Assembly (NCBI GenBank): GCA_934216155.1
Contig: CAKQBK010000023.1
Coordinates: 1-32,976 of the forward strand
DNA: 32,976 nucleotides
From: an uncultured Dialister sp.
GTDB lineage: Bacteria > Bacillota > Negativicutes > Veillonellales > Dialisteraceae
Direction of reading: 5' to 3'
Shown here: positions 22,850 through 32,515 of the stretch, piece after piece
How positions within the stretch are numbered: the stretch's first letter is position 1
How the letters are laid out: each line of letters opens with the position of its first letter
Notes under the pieces: generated by a model
The model's input: the letters and a program-made list of their open reading frames with translations, nothing else
What the model was told of the DNA's origin: nothing
Databases searched by the model: none
Translations under genes and position numbers: made by a program

Positions 22850-23706
22850 GTTACTCAAGTTTCTCATGTTGCTCAGGTTGCTCAGGTTCCCCGAATGTGC
22901 CGATACACGCTAACGTCATTAGTTCACTCGAGAAACGTGAGAAGTCTAAGTAACTCAAACTTCCCACCTTAAAACATTGTAAATTAATCGATGGAATCTA
23001 AGAAAACATGGGCATTTGATGTAATTCTCAACGAAAAGTCTCATTTCATACCGCAAATACTACAAAGCGACAAAAGGAATAACACAAAGCCCTTCGACTT
23101 CGCTCAGGGTGACGAAATCGTTGGTCGAAATGACGATAGCGTCTAGCAACGCCAGAGATAGGAAAAGAACGCTAGAAATACAATATACGGCTAATTGACA
23201 GGCGGCATTATATGTTAAAGCACAAAGCCGTAGCAGCAGAGTCATGGGGGCCAACGTGGAGGAATCTTTGTTGTATTCCTAAAGGCAATATGAAAGAAAA
23301 AGCGGTATAAAATGAACCAACGCGTCTGGGGCGTTCACATACAAGGCTAACAGACAAGCATTGCTAACTGTATGATATAGTACCCGATATTAGATGATAT
23401 CAGTGTAAAATGATATTTTTAGGATGGGAAGTTTGAGTAAGTAACTTGAGAAACCTGAGTAACCTATAAGCTCGAATGGAATCACACCTACTAAACCAAA
23501 CTCTTAACGTAATACCATTACTTGACGAAGTGTCAACACATTGGCATTGCTTACCATTTCGTCTACAATGATGTCTTAGCCGTATCAAAATCGGCGAGCC
23601 TAAAGAACCGGACTCGGTGACAAATGAAGCTATCTACCTAAGAGTAATTCGACGTGCTCGCCGGCACTCACTCCTCACTCCTAACTCCTAACTCCTAATT
23701 CCTAAT
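22850..23706. repeat. Non-coding repeat region downstream of the efflux operon
   Basis: No credible gene. It holds a GGTTGCTCA element (22850-22970); a CCCTTCGACTTCGCTCAGGG palindromic motif at 23091-23110 followed by GGTCGAAATGACG (23122-23134), a pair seen scattered in many bacterial genomes; half of a GGTTGCTCA arm (23434-23466) followed by a TTAACG/TTACC pair; and at 23590-23706 a block with TCGGCGAGCC, GACAAATGAAGC, AATTCGACGTGCTCGCCGGC and AGGAGTG-type words. This last block is the inverted homologue of 29090-29205. Frames at 23060-23254 and 23400-23588 are repeat-derived. Confidence 0.75.
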
Positions 23707-23714
23707 TCCAAGAC

Positions 23715-23760
23715 AAAAAACTCCCCTTCACCATGGTTTCCCATAGCAAAGAGGAGTTTA
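23715..23760 (-). terminator. Terminator of the efflux operon
   Basis: On the minus strand AAACTCCTCTTTGCTATGG pairs with CCATGGTGAAGGGGAGTTT with a few wobbles, followed by TTTTTT. It lies about 50 bp after the permease stop, beyond a short GTTGTTAGTTGTTAG run. Confidence 0.88.
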
Positions 23761-23807
23761 TATGTAGTTGCTGGAATGACAAACAACTAACAACTAACAA
23801 CCCAATA

Positions 23808-26800
23808 TTACCCTTTCGCCGTATCTGATTTCTTCAGGAAGAACCGCACCATATAGGCGGTGATCAGGTAGAAGCACGGAATGAGGAATACGCCGAAGAG
23901 GGTGGCGAAGGTCATGCCTCCTACGACGGCCACGCCCATACCGCAACGAGCGGCAGCGCCGGCGCCGGTGGCCATAGCCAATGGCAGGCAGCCGATGATG
24001 GATGTGAAGGCGGTCATAAGAATCGGGCGGAAACGGAGTTTCGCTGCTTCCATGACGGCATCCAAAGGTTCCATGCCTTTGTCCACTCGTTCTTTGGCAA
24101 ATTCCACAATGAGGATGGCGTTTTTCGCAGCCAAGCCGATAATCATGATGATACCGATCTGCATGTACACGCTATTCTGATACCCATCGCTGGTACTGCC
24201 CAGAAGAGCGGCCAGTTTATTGACAGCGTATTCAGAGAAGAGGGCCCCAAAGATACCGGTCGGTACGGTGAAGAGTACCGCCAGAGGCACACTCCAGCTT
24301 TCGTAAAGCGCTGCCAAGCAGAGAAATGCAAAGACCAGTGCCATAGCAAGAACTTTCATAGTGGAAGAACCGGATTTCTGTTCTTCACGGCTCTGTCCGG
24401 ACCATTCGATGGTGGTGCCCGCCGGAGCCACTTCTTTCACTACCGCTTCTGCCGCTGCCATGGCTTCGCCGGAGCTATAACCGCTACCAGCACTGCCCTG
24501 GATGGTAATAGAACGAACCCCATTGAATCGGCTGATAGACGATGGGCCGGTGGTAATGGATTTTGTTAGAATCGTATCCAGTGGTACCATTTCGCCGCTC
24601 TTGGATTTGACGGAAATAAATTTCAAACTATCTGCTTCGGAACGATACCGGGTATCGGCCTGAACCATGACTTTGTAAGCACGGCCAAACTGGTTAAAGT
24701 CATTGACCTGGGTACCGCCGAAGTTGACCTGCAAGGCGGTGAAAACGTCAGACAGCTGGATGCCCAGATTTTTGACTTTTTCACGATCCACGGTGTATTC
24801 CACGCTAGGTGTATTGGCTTTGTAATTGCTTCTGACAGCCGTCAGTTCCGGACGCTGGTTGGCAGCCTGTACAATTTTGGATGCCAGATTTCCCAGTTCT
24901 TCATCAGAAAGACCTGTATTATCCTGTACCTGCATCGCCCAGCCGCCTTCCATGCCCAGCCCCGGCAGAGCCGATGGGGAGAAGGCCATCACTTGGGCTT
25001 CTGGATGTTTCGGTGCGATTTGGGTATTGAAAGTGGAAATAATCCCACTGATGCTCTTTTCTGTGCTTTCTCGATCAGCCCAGTCATCCAAGCGAACGAA
25101 CAAGTTGCCAGAGCCGGCGGACGTATTGGTCATTACCGCATCGACCCCAGGAATTTCTCTAGTTTCTTTGGCTACCGCATCGACCACTTTCACTGTCTGG
25201 TTCATGGAAGTACCTTCTGGCATGGTGATGGAGGCAATGAACATGCCCTGGTCTTCACTAGGAACGAAAGTGGATGGCACTAATTTGTAGAAAAGTCCCA
25301 TGAGGCCCACCACCAGAATGAGGAAGCAAGCCGCATATTTCAGATGTTTCACCATCCAGCCCACTTTGCCAGTGTATTTGTCCCGCACCGAATCAAAGAC
25401 GGAATTAAATTTGTTGAAGAATTTCCCTAAGAATCCCTCTTTGGCCGATGTATCATTGGCTTTCAAAATGGTGCCGCAGAGAGCCGGTGTGAGGGTCAAT
25501 GCCACGAAGGCAGAAATAGCAACCGACACAGTAATGGTGATGGCAAACTGTTTGTACAGTACCCCCATGGTGCCACCCAAAAAGGCAACCGGCACGAAGA
25601 TGGCTGCCAGCACGGCGGTGGTGGCAATGATCGGGCCCTGTACTTCATCCATGGCACGCATGGTGGATTCTTTCGCAGAAAGCCCATCTTTTTCCATGTG
25701 CTCTTCCACGTTTTCAATGACCACGATGGCATCGTCTACCACCATGCCGATGGCCAGAACCAACGCAAAGAGGGTCAGTGTATTGATGGTAAAATCCAGC
25801 AGTACAAAGGTAGCAAAGGTCCCAATGATGGAAACCGGTACGGCCAAGACTGGAATGAGGGTGGCTCTCCATTTCTGAAGAAATACAAACACCACCAGGA
25901 TGACCAGCAGCAACGATTCCACGAAGGTCACTTCCACTTCTTCGATGGATGCATTGATGAAAGACGTATTATCGACAACGATTTTGTAATCCAAGTCCGG
26001 CGGGAAATCATCTCTGGATTCTTCCAGAATCTGCTTCACCGCGGTGACCGTTTCCAGGATGTTAGCATCGTTGGTGAGCTGCACCCCGAAGCCAACGCCA
26101 GTCTTTCCATCGATTTTGGAATCACTGGACGAACTCTGGGCCCCGGTGACCACATCGGCCACATCTTTCAAACGGACAAACTGCCCATCGGAACCGGATT
26201 TGATGATAATATTTCCAAACTGCTCCGGTGTGGAAAGACGGCCTTCGATTTTCGCACTGTACTGTTTTTCCTGATGAGAAGGAGAAGGCGGTGCCCCTAC
26301 GGTACCAGCCGGTGCAGCCTGGTTCTGTTCCTTAATGGCACTGGTCACATCGGATACGGTAAGTCCCCGTTCGGCCAGTTTATCCGGATTGAGCCATACA
26401 CGCATGGCATAGGTGGAACCAAAGGCATTGACGTTCCCCACACCACTGATGCGTTTCATTTTGTCCAGCAGGTAAATATCGGCATAGTTCTTGAGGAATG
26501 CCGTGTCATAGGTATTATTTGGTGAATAGAGGTTCACCATGAGAGCCATATCACTGGATGATTTGCGGACCGACAAACCGGACGTCTGCACTTCACTTGG
26601 CAGACTGTTCTTCGCCAGGTTGGCGGTATTCTGTACATTGACAGAATCCGTATTGCCATCGGTATCCAAATCAAACACAATGGACAAACTGTAACTGCCG
26701 TTGTTGGACGATGTAGAGGACATGTAGTCCATCCCTTCGATCCCATTCAGCTGGTTTTCCAACACCTGCGCCACGGTTTGGTTCACCGTTTCCGCATTGG

Positions 26801-26954
26801 CGCCGGTGTAATTGGCACTCAAATTGATGGTTGGCGGAGAAATCTGCGGATATTGTGCGATAGGCAAACTGAAAAGAGAAATCAGCCCTAAGAGCACAAT
26901 AATCAAAGAAACCACAATCGCAAAAATCGGCCGCCGGATAAAGAATTTCGACAT
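23808..26954 (-). CDS. RND efflux permease, AcrB/HAE1 type
   Basis: A 1048-residue inner-membrane proton-driven multidrug exporter that works as a trimer with a periplasmic adaptor and an outer-membrane channel. It starts MSKFFIRRPIFAIVVSLIIV (TM1), has a large periplasmic loop, and the TM4 proton relay GMVVDDAIVVIENV with the Asp pair near residue 408. Further come the second loop and TM10 GLAAKNAILIVEFAKE with the relay lysine. Twelve membrane segments fit the profile and length is normal. Substrates cannot be told. CGGAGG precedes the ATG. It follows the adaptor gene by a 202-bp gap holding a repeat. No TolC-type gene is in the window, so the channel is encoded elsewhere. Confidence 0.96.
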   Translation of the reverse strand: MSKFFIRRPIFAIVVSLIIVLLGLISLFSLPIAQYPQISPPTINLSANYTGANAETVNQTVAQVLENQLNGIEGMDYMSSTSSNNGSYSLSIVFDLDTDGNTDSVNVQNTANLAKNSLPSEVQTSGLSVRKSSSDMALMVNLYSPNNTYDTAFLKNYADIYLLDKMKRISGVGNVNAFGSTYAMRVWLNPDKLAERGLTVSDVTSAIKEQNQAAPAGTVGAPPSPSHQEKQYSAKIEGRLSTPEQFGNIIIKSGSDGQFVRLKDVADVVTGAQSSSSDSKIDGKTGVGFGVQLTNDANILETVTAVKQILEESRDDFPPDLDYKIVVDNTSFINASIEEVEVTFVESLLLVILVVFVFLQKWRATLIPVLAVPVSIIGTFATFVLLDFTINTLTLFALVLAIGMVVDDAIVVIENVEEHMEKDGLSAKESTMRAMDEVQGPIIATTAVLAAIFVPVAFLGGTMGVLYKQFAITITVSVAISAFVALTLTPALCGTILKANDTSAKEGFLGKFFNKFNSVFDSVRDKYTGKVGWMVKHLKYAACFLILVVGLMGLFYKLVPSTFVPSEDQGMFIASITMPEGTSMNQTVKVVDAVAKETREIPGVDAVMTNTSAGSGNLFVRLDDWADRESTEKSISGIISTFNTQIAPKHPEAQVMAFSPSALPGLGMEGGWAMQVQDNTGLSDEELGNLASKIVQAANQRPELTAVRSNYKANTPSVEYTVDREKVKNLGIQLSDVFTALQVNFGGTQVNDFNQFGRAYKVMVQADTRYRSEADSLKFISVKSKSGEMVPLDTILTKSITTGPSSISRFNGVRSITIQGSAGSGYSSGEAMAAAEAVVKEVAPAGTTIEWSGQSREEQKSGSSTMKVLAMALVFAFLCLAALYESWSVPLAVLFTVPTGIFGALFSEYAVNKLAALLGSTSDGYQNSVYMQIGIIMIIGLAAKNAILIVEFAKERVDKGMEPLDAVMEAAKLRFRPILMTAFTSIIGCLPLAMATGAGAAARCGMGVAVVGGMTFATLFGVFLIPCFYLITAYMVRFFLKKSDTAKG

Positions 26955-27018
26955 AAAACCTCCGACGCTAGCGGCTTTACCGCTAGTGAATCATATCAAA
27001 GAAACACTCTTATCGTAT

Positions 27019-27158
27019 AGTGAGGAGTGAGGAATTAGGAGTAAGCTGTACAAAAATACTGCCAACTGCCTACCGCTACCCATCTACAATATAAAAGGGG
27101 TATTGGGGCGCTTCCAAATTTTGTGCGCCCCTTCCACCACTCCTCACTCCTCATTCCT
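27019..27158. repeat. Repeat between adaptor and permease genes; near-identical copy at 29232
   Basis: GTGAGGAGTGAGGAATTAGG at the left, then 27049-27151, which matches 29232-29334 at 102 of 103 positions in the same orientation (GGGGCGCTTCCAAATTTTGT near its middle, CCACTCCTCACTCCT at its end). The GGGGCGC/GCGCCCC part is an inverted repeat. It interrupts the adaptor-permease operon. Confidence 0.92.
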
Positions 27159-28371
27159 AACTATTACTTTTGGAATCAGAAGAAGTGTCACTATCGGTAT
27201 CGTCATCAGACAGTGTCAATCCCAATTCTTCCGGTGTGGCCATGGTGACGTTCAGAGCCTGTCCTTCTTTGAGGTTTGTGAGGCCTTCTACCACCACGGT
27301 ATCGTTTTCAGAAAGGCCGCTCTTGACGATGTAGTAGCTGCCTACTTTATCGCCTAAGGTGACCATCTTGGAAACGGACTTATTGTCTTCGCCGCACACC
27401 AGAACGAAAGATTTATCCAGCACCTGCTGCACCGCTCTTTCCGGAACCAAAAGGGTATTGGCCTTCTGGGGGCTAGTGATCTTGACGCGGGCAAACATGC
27501 CCGGCAGGAGGTAATGTTCGGTATTCTGGAACACCACTTTCATAGTAATGGTCCCTGTATCCTGGGTCACTTCTCGGTCCGTGATATACTGGGTGGACAC
27601 TTCGGACAGTTTCTTCCCATTGCTCAATGTCAAAGTGGCTTCCGGCGCAACGTGGGCTTCTTCGATGCCCTTATTTCTATTATCCTCCGCTTCCTGCTGG
27701 AAATTCAGGAATTCATTTTCACTGATGGAGAACTGTACATAAATCGGATTGACCGCCCCCACCGATACCAGCGCAGTATTTCCGGCGGTCACATAGGTGC
27801 CCGATGCCACATCATCGACAGAGAGTTTTCCCGAAATAGGAGAACGAATGATGGTGTCGTCAAGATTTTCCTGGGCTTTCTGCAGCATGGACTGCATATT
27901 TCTATAATTGGATTCATTGGTATCTACCGTAGCCTGCTGGGTGGTCAAGGTCTGCTCTGAAATGGCTCCGGAAGACGCCAGCCTTTGGTAGCGATCCAGG
28001 TCAATCCGAGAATTGTTCAGCGTAGTCAGGGCCTTATCCACATTGGACTGGGCGGACATCACTTCCGTGGCATACTGCCGGTCATCGATTTTGTACAGCG
28101 GATCCCCTTCTTTGACGAATTGCCCACTGGAAATATATTTCTCTGTGATCGTGCCAGACACCTGAGGCTTAATCACCACCGCATCGATGGATTTCACCTG
28201 TCCCGCATATTGCTTCGAAACAGCCACCTCTTCCTTCAGCACTTTCATGGCTTTCACAGACACCGCACTGCTCCGCGGCGCCGATTGACCGCAGCCGGCA
28301 GTCAATCCCAGAATTCCCGTCAGCACCAACGCTGCCAGTATTCCGGCTCTTTTCATCTTTTTTCTCGTCAT
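27157..28371 (-). CDS. RND efflux periplasmic adaptor lipoprotein, AcrA type
   Basis: A 404-residue membrane fusion protein that links the RND permease to an outer-membrane channel. Lipobox LTAGC gives Cys27. The barrel-lipoyl half-motifs VVIKPQVSGTITEKYISSGQ and IIRSPISGKLSVDDVASGTY flank a coiled-coil hairpin (about residues 105-170, SAQSNVDKALTTLNNSRIDL onward). The beta-barrel domain with LLPGMFARVKI and the membrane-proximal domain follow. The C-terminus is an unusual acidic Ser/Asp run (DDDTDSDTSSDSKSNS). AAAGGAGTC precedes the ATG. The stop TAG abuts TTAGGAATGAGG repeat words. A TACAAT at 28435-28430 may be the -10, without a clear -35. Confidence 0.95.
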   Translation of the reverse strand: MTRKKMKRAGILAALVLTGILGLTAGCGQSAPRSSAVSVKAMKVLKEEVAVSKQYAGQVKSIDAVVIKPQVSGTITEKYISSGQFVKEGDPLYKIDDRQYATEVMSAQSNVDKALTTLNNSRIDLDRYQRLASSGAISEQTLTTQQATVDTNESNYRNMQSMLQKAQENLDDTIIRSPISGKLSVDDVASGTYVTAGNTALVSVGAVNPIYVQFSISENEFLNFQQEAEDNRNKGIEEAHVAPEATLTLSNGKKLSEVSTQYITDREVTQDTGTITMKVVFQNTEHYLLPGMFARVKITSPQKANTLLVPERAVQQVLDKSFVLVCGEDNKSVSKMVTLGDKVGSYYIVKSGLSENDTVVVEGLTNLKEGQALNVTMATPEELGLTLSDDDTDSDTSSDSKSNS

Positions 28372-28539
28372 AGCAGACTCCTTTATAACTGTAATGAGTA
28401 ACTTGCCATCTTGGATAAATGTATGTCTTATTGTATCACATATAGAAGTGCTTCATCATTTCACGTAGCTCTATTTTATTATTGGGGCTCCATAATTCAT
28501 ATACTCGATATTTGCTGAATATCTTCGCACTACGAGGGT

Positions 28540-28940
28540 TAAGGTTTACGTTCCGAGTCCATCATTCACAAATGATAGGTTTTGAAAACGTCATTGGTTT
28601 AAGGTTTAAAGGTAGAATCCCAAACCCTAAACCCTAACCCCTAAACCTTAGTAATACAGAAATGTTCCCACCAGTGAATGAACATTCCTCTATTGCAATG
28701 TCATTAAGTTAAGGATTCGCGTTAGTAGATATGATGCCGCTAGTGATGACAGGCTCCAAAGTTGCTAAGGGTTCTCAGGCTGCTCAGGTTCTCCGAATGT
28801 GCCGACAGACGCTAGCGTCATTAGCTCATTCGAGAAACATGAGCAACCTAAGGATCCTGAGAAACCTGAGTAACCTTTGCATCAGCAGAAATCACCGCAT
28901 ATCTCGCTTAACGTAACAGCATTTCCCTCTATTGATTTTC
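28540..28940. repeat. GGTTTAA-family and GGTTGCTCA-family repeats upstream of the efflux operon
   Basis: The gap 28372-29393 has no gene. At 28540-28650 is a GGTTTAA element whose AGGTTTACGTTCCGAGTCCA and AACGTCATTGGTTTAAGG parts are the inverted homologue of 3955-4045. At 28690-28935 a TTAAGTTAAGGATTCGCGTT / CGCTTAACGTAACAGC pair encloses a complete GGTTGCTCA element with central CGCTAGCG (28812-28819): the same nesting as inside the TIR element at 12653-13178. Confidence 0.83.
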
Positions 28941-28982
28941 ATCATAGCACGCTATTATACACATGGTCAAATAATTGGCAAG

Positions 28983-29020
28983 AAAAAAAGAGACGTTCCC
29001 ATCGCAATGGAAACGTCTCT
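28983..29020 (-). terminator. feoAB terminator
   Basis: On the minus strand AGAGACGTTTCCAT pairs with ATGGGAACGTCTCT (13 of 14 positions), followed by seven T. It lies about 375 bp past the feoAB stop codon, with a repeat block between. Confidence 0.88.
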
Positions 29021-29089
29021 CTTATACTGTTCAATAATTCTTGTAGCTAGTTACTGGTCATTAATTCGCTTTCTGTGAAAAGTGCGGAG

Positions 29090-29340
29090 TTAAGAGTTAG
29101 GAGTTAGGAGTTAGGAGTGATGGCCGGCGAGCACATCGAATTGCTCTTAAACGAATAGATTCATTTGTAACAGAGTCCGTTTCTATAAGCTCGCCGAATT
29201 TTGTTGGCAGTAGGCCGTTAACAGTAAGATATACAAAAATACTGCCAACTGCCTACCGCTAACCATCTACAATATAAAAGGGGTATTGGGGCGCTTCCAA
29301 ATTTTGTGCGCCCCTTCCACCACTCCTCACTCCTAACCCC
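29090..29340. repeat. Repeat block between feoAB stop and its terminator
   Basis: Two units. 29090-29205: AGTTAGGAGTTAGGAGTGAT, CCGGCGAGCACATCGAATTG, GAGTCCGTTTC and AGCTCGCCGAATTTT, the inverted homologue of 23590-23706. 29232-29334: the direct copy of 27049-27151, differing at one base. Confidence 0.9.
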
Positions 29341-29393
29341 TAACTTTTTAAAGAAAGCAAATGAACGAGCAGCCACTATGTTAAACTTCTCAT

Positions 29394-31754
29394 TCACACC
29401 ATATGGAAAATCATCAGCCCGCTATGAAGCAAAAATGCGGCTCCCCAGGCGACGGCGCACTGGAAGAGAATCATTTCCACTGCCCATTTAGATCCCATTT
29501 CTCGTTTCACCGAAGTAATGGCTGCAATACAAGGGGTATAGAGCAGGCAGAATACCAAAAAGGTCAGTACCATACCAGGTGTCATGGCAGCTTCCATGGC
29601 TGCGGTGCTGCCGTAAAGGACGGTCAATGTGGAAATGACGCTTTCCTTGGCCATGAATCCAGAAATCAGTGCTGTGGACAGTTTCCAGTCCCCAAATCCA
29701 AGAGGAGCAAATACGGGAGCAATCCATCCAGCCACCAGGGCCAATATGCTATCTTTGGAATCGGCCACCATATTGAGCCGCACATCGAAGGTTTCCAAAA
29801 ACCATACAATAATGGTTCCTACAAAAATGACGGTGAACGCCCGCTCCAGGAAATCTTTGGCTTTGTCCCACATAAGCCGCAGCACGTTCTTCATGCCCGG
29901 CATACGGTAATTAGGAAGTTCCATCACAAAGGGAACCGGTTCCCCTTTGAACAATGTATGTTTAAACGCAAAAGCCACCACAATGGCCATGACGATACCG
30001 AAGAGATAAAGCCCTGTCATCACCAAAGCGCCATAATGAGGGAAAAAGGCGGCAGCAAATAAAGCAAAAATCGGTACTTTCGCCGAGCAGCTCATAAATG
30101 GAATTAACAGGATGGTCATTTTTCGATCCCGTTCTGATGGAAGGGTTCTAGTGGACATCACCGCCGGAACGCTGCACCCAAAGCCAATAAGCAGTGGCAC
30201 GATGCTTCGACCAGACAAGCCAATTTTGCGAAGCAGTTTATCCATCACAAAGGCAATTCGTGCCATATAGCCCCCATCTTCCAGAAGAGACAGAAAGAAA
30301 AAGAGCACCGCAATGATGGGCACAAAGGAGAGCACGCTGCCCACGCCGGTAAAGACCGCATCCACCACCAGAGAATGAACCGCCTGGTTCACATCCAATG
30401 CGGTTAAAGCGGTGTCCACTTCACCGGTCACCCACTCGATACCAGAAGCCAAAAGGTCCTGCAGGAAAGAACCAATCACATTAAATGTCAGGAAAAAGAC
30501 AAGCCCCATAATCAGAATGAAAAATGGAATGGCGGTGTATTTTCCTGTCAAAACCCGATCGATTTTCTGGCTCCGTCGATGTTCCTTACTTTCCGCCGGC
30601 TTCACCACCGTGCGGTCGCAAAGACGACGAATGAAAAGAAATCGCATATCTGCCATGGCCGCCGCCCGGTCCAATCCGCGCTCTTCTTCCATTTGAGAAA
30701 TAATATGCCCCAGCATATCCGTTTCATTGGGTTCCAATTGCAAAGATTTCTCCACCAAAGGGTCCCCTTCCACCACTTTGGAAGCGGCAAAACGGAGCGG
30801 AATCCCCGCCGCTTTCGCATGGTCTTCAATGAGATGCATGATGCCATGAAGTCCCCGATGGACCGCCCCATGATGGTCCTCTTTATCACAGAAATCTTTG
30901 ATTCCCGGCTTTTCCTGATACCGCGCCACATGGATGGCATGGACAATCAGTTCATGAACCCCCTGATTTTTGACCGCAGAAATAGGAATGACCGGAATCT
31001 GCAGCAGCCGTTCCATTTCATTGATTAGAATAGAGCCCCCATTGCTCTCCATTTCATCCATCATATTCACCGCCAGCACCATAGGAATATCCAACTCCAT
31101 GAGCTGCATGGTGAGATATAAATTTCTCTCCAGATTGGTGGCGTCTACGATATTGATAATCCCACTGGGCTTTTCTTTTAAAATAAATTCCCGAGATACG
31201 ATTTCTTCGCTGGTATAGGGAGAGAGAGAATAAATCCCCGGCAAATCTACCACTTCCACATCGGGATTTCCCTTCACGGTACCGCTTTTCCGATCCACCG
31301 TCACGCCAGGGAAATTTCCCACATGCTGATTGGAACCAGTAAGCTGATTAAATAGCGTGGTTTTCCCGCAATTCTGATTGCCCACCAAAGCAAACGTCAA
31401 GGGCCCTTCCAAAGGTTTCACATCATGGTACTCCGACTCCTCATGGTATTTCCCCGGTTCCCCCAGCCCCGGATGAGAACCGGAAGAACGAAGAACCAAT
31501 TTCTTCCGTTTCTCTGTATTCTCTTTTTTCTGTACATGGGAAATAGTAATATCCTTCGCGTCTGCTTTGCGAAGAGTCAATTCATATCCCTGCACCATAA
31601 GTTCCATAGGATCTCCCAAAGGCGCAAATCGCATCAGCGTCACTTCCGCCCCAGGAATGAGCCCCATATCTAGAAAATGCTGCCGAAGAGCCCCTTCCCC
31701 ACCGACAGTTTCCAAGATGGCCGATTGGCCAATTTGTAATTCATCCAGTGTCAT
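29394..31754 (-). CDS. feoB: Fused FeoA-FeoB ferrous iron transporter
   Basis: A 786-residue single chain joining FeoA and FeoB for ferrous iron uptake across the inner membrane. Residues 1 to about 75 are the SH3-like FeoA domain (LRQHFLDMGLIPGAEVTLMR). A charged linker to about 115 leads to the FeoB G domain: G1 GNQNCGKT (125-132), DLPG (170-173) and NMMD (230-233). The membrane part has two Gate motifs, GFGCSVPAVMSTRT and LLYTPCIAAI, each with the conserved cysteine, and FMAKESVIST. AGGAGATA precedes the ATG. It is monocistronic: no separate feoA or feoC. No Fur box was seen in the sequence upstream. The terminator lies 375 bp downstream beyond a repeat. Confidence 0.96.
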   Translation of the reverse strand: MTLDELQIGQSAILETVGGEGALRQHFLDMGLIPGAEVTLMRFAPLGDPMELMVQGYELTLRKADAKDITISHVQKKENTEKRKKLVLRSSGSHPGLGEPGKYHEESEYHDVKPLEGPLTFALVGNQNCGKTTLFNQLTGSNQHVGNFPGVTVDRKSGTVKGNPDVEVVDLPGIYSLSPYTSEEIVSREFILKEKPSGIINIVDATNLERNLYLTMQLMELDIPMVLAVNMMDEMESNGGSILINEMERLLQIPVIPISAVKNQGVHELIVHAIHVARYQEKPGIKDFCDKEDHHGAVHRGLHGIMHLIEDHAKAAGIPLRFAASKVVEGDPLVEKSLQLEPNETDMLGHIISQMEEERGLDRAAAMADMRFLFIRRLCDRTVVKPAESKEHRRSQKIDRVLTGKYTAIPFFILIMGLVFFLTFNVIGSFLQDLLASGIEWVTGEVDTALTALDVNQAVHSLVVDAVFTGVGSVLSFVPIIAVLFFFLSLLEDGGYMARIAFVMDKLLRKIGLSGRSIVPLLIGFGCSVPAVMSTRTLPSERDRKMTILLIPFMSCSAKVPIFALFAAAFFPHYGALVMTGLYLFGIVMAIVVAFAFKHTLFKGEPVPFVMELPNYRMPGMKNVLRLMWDKAKDFLERAFTVIFVGTIIVWFLETFDVRLNMVADSKDSILALVAGWIAPVFAPLGFGDWKLSTALISGFMAKESVISTLTVLYGSTAAMEAAMTPGMVLTFLVFCLLYTPCIAAITSVKREMGSKWAVEMILFQCAVAWGAAFLLHSGLMIFHMV

Positions 31755-31825
31755 TTGTATCTCCTATATATGCTGTACTTACATCTATTTCGTAGCTGGT
31801 CATGCATCCGCTTTTGCCCCAAAAG

Positions 31826-31905
31826 TGCGTAGTGAGAAGTGCGTAGTGCGTAGTGGTGGAAGGGGCGCACAACTTATATAGCGCCCCAATACCCCCTTTT
31901 TATAT
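31826..31905. repeat. GCGCC-type repeat upstream of feoAB
   Basis: AGTGCGTAGTGAGAAGTGCG and GTGCGTAGTGGTGG words lead into GAAGGGGCGCACAACTTATA and AGCGCCCCAATACCCCC, an inverted repeat with GGGGCGC/GCGCCCC arms. It lies about 70 bp before the feoAB start codon, probably in the leader. Confidence 0.82.
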
Positions 31906-32510
31906 GAATTGGTACATCTGCTGCAAGGTAATTTACATAAAATAACGCACTGTTCGTGCACAAATTCAAGCCATGTTCCCCAATAACTACAGGTTATATG
32001 GATGATTTACCAGCTACCATTTATTTTCACTCACTGTTGGTGGTTGATTCCCAGTAACCAACAACAATAACCACTATCTATTATGTTATCACTTTTGGAA
32101 AATAGTATTCCTAAACATGTTATAACATTTCTATGCCGCTGCGTTAAGCGAAATATAGGATACTTTCTTTTGAGCCAAAGTTTCTCAGGTTGCTCAGGAT
32201 TCTTACGTTTCTCAGGTTCCTCGAACGTGGCTTTTAGGGAAAATCGTCATTTCATCTAGGAGCAAGTAATACCAAGTTTCCCCATCATGCACATAGCGAA
32301 GTATACCGCTTGTACAGCTCCTCTCATCTCTCCCATCGGGGAAATGCAGTTAAGTTAAGGAAAGCGGTATAAAAGAGTATCCCCAGGGCCAAGCTACTAA
32401 TCCCCAATCACCAGTCATTAAAAATAAAAGGGGTATTGGGGCCCTATATGAATTGTGGGCCCCTTCCGCCACTTCTCACTACGCACTACGCACTCCGCAC
32501 TGCATTTATA
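31906..32510. repeat. Non-coding upstream region of feoAB with several repeats
   Basis: No gene is seen. ATGTTATAACAT at 32117-32128 is a perfect 12-bp palindrome. GTTGGTGGTTGATTCCCAGT and ACCAACAACAATAACC make a small inverted repeat (32036-32071). A left-only GGTTGCTCA arm lies at 32179-32225, then the ATGCACATAGCGAAGTATAC block to TTAAGTTAAGG (32287-32360), and a GGGGCCC-type inverted repeat (GGGGCCCTATATGAATTGTG and GGGCCCC) at about 32428-32462 with CACTACGCACTACGCAC words after it. Confidence 0.7.
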
Positions 32511-32515
32511 AGCAC

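Noticed and set aside
23060..23588. Two frames of 64 and 62 codons
   Set aside because: Both cross repeat motifs (CTTCGACTTCGCTCAGGG and GGTTGCTCA words) and lack ribosome binding sites.
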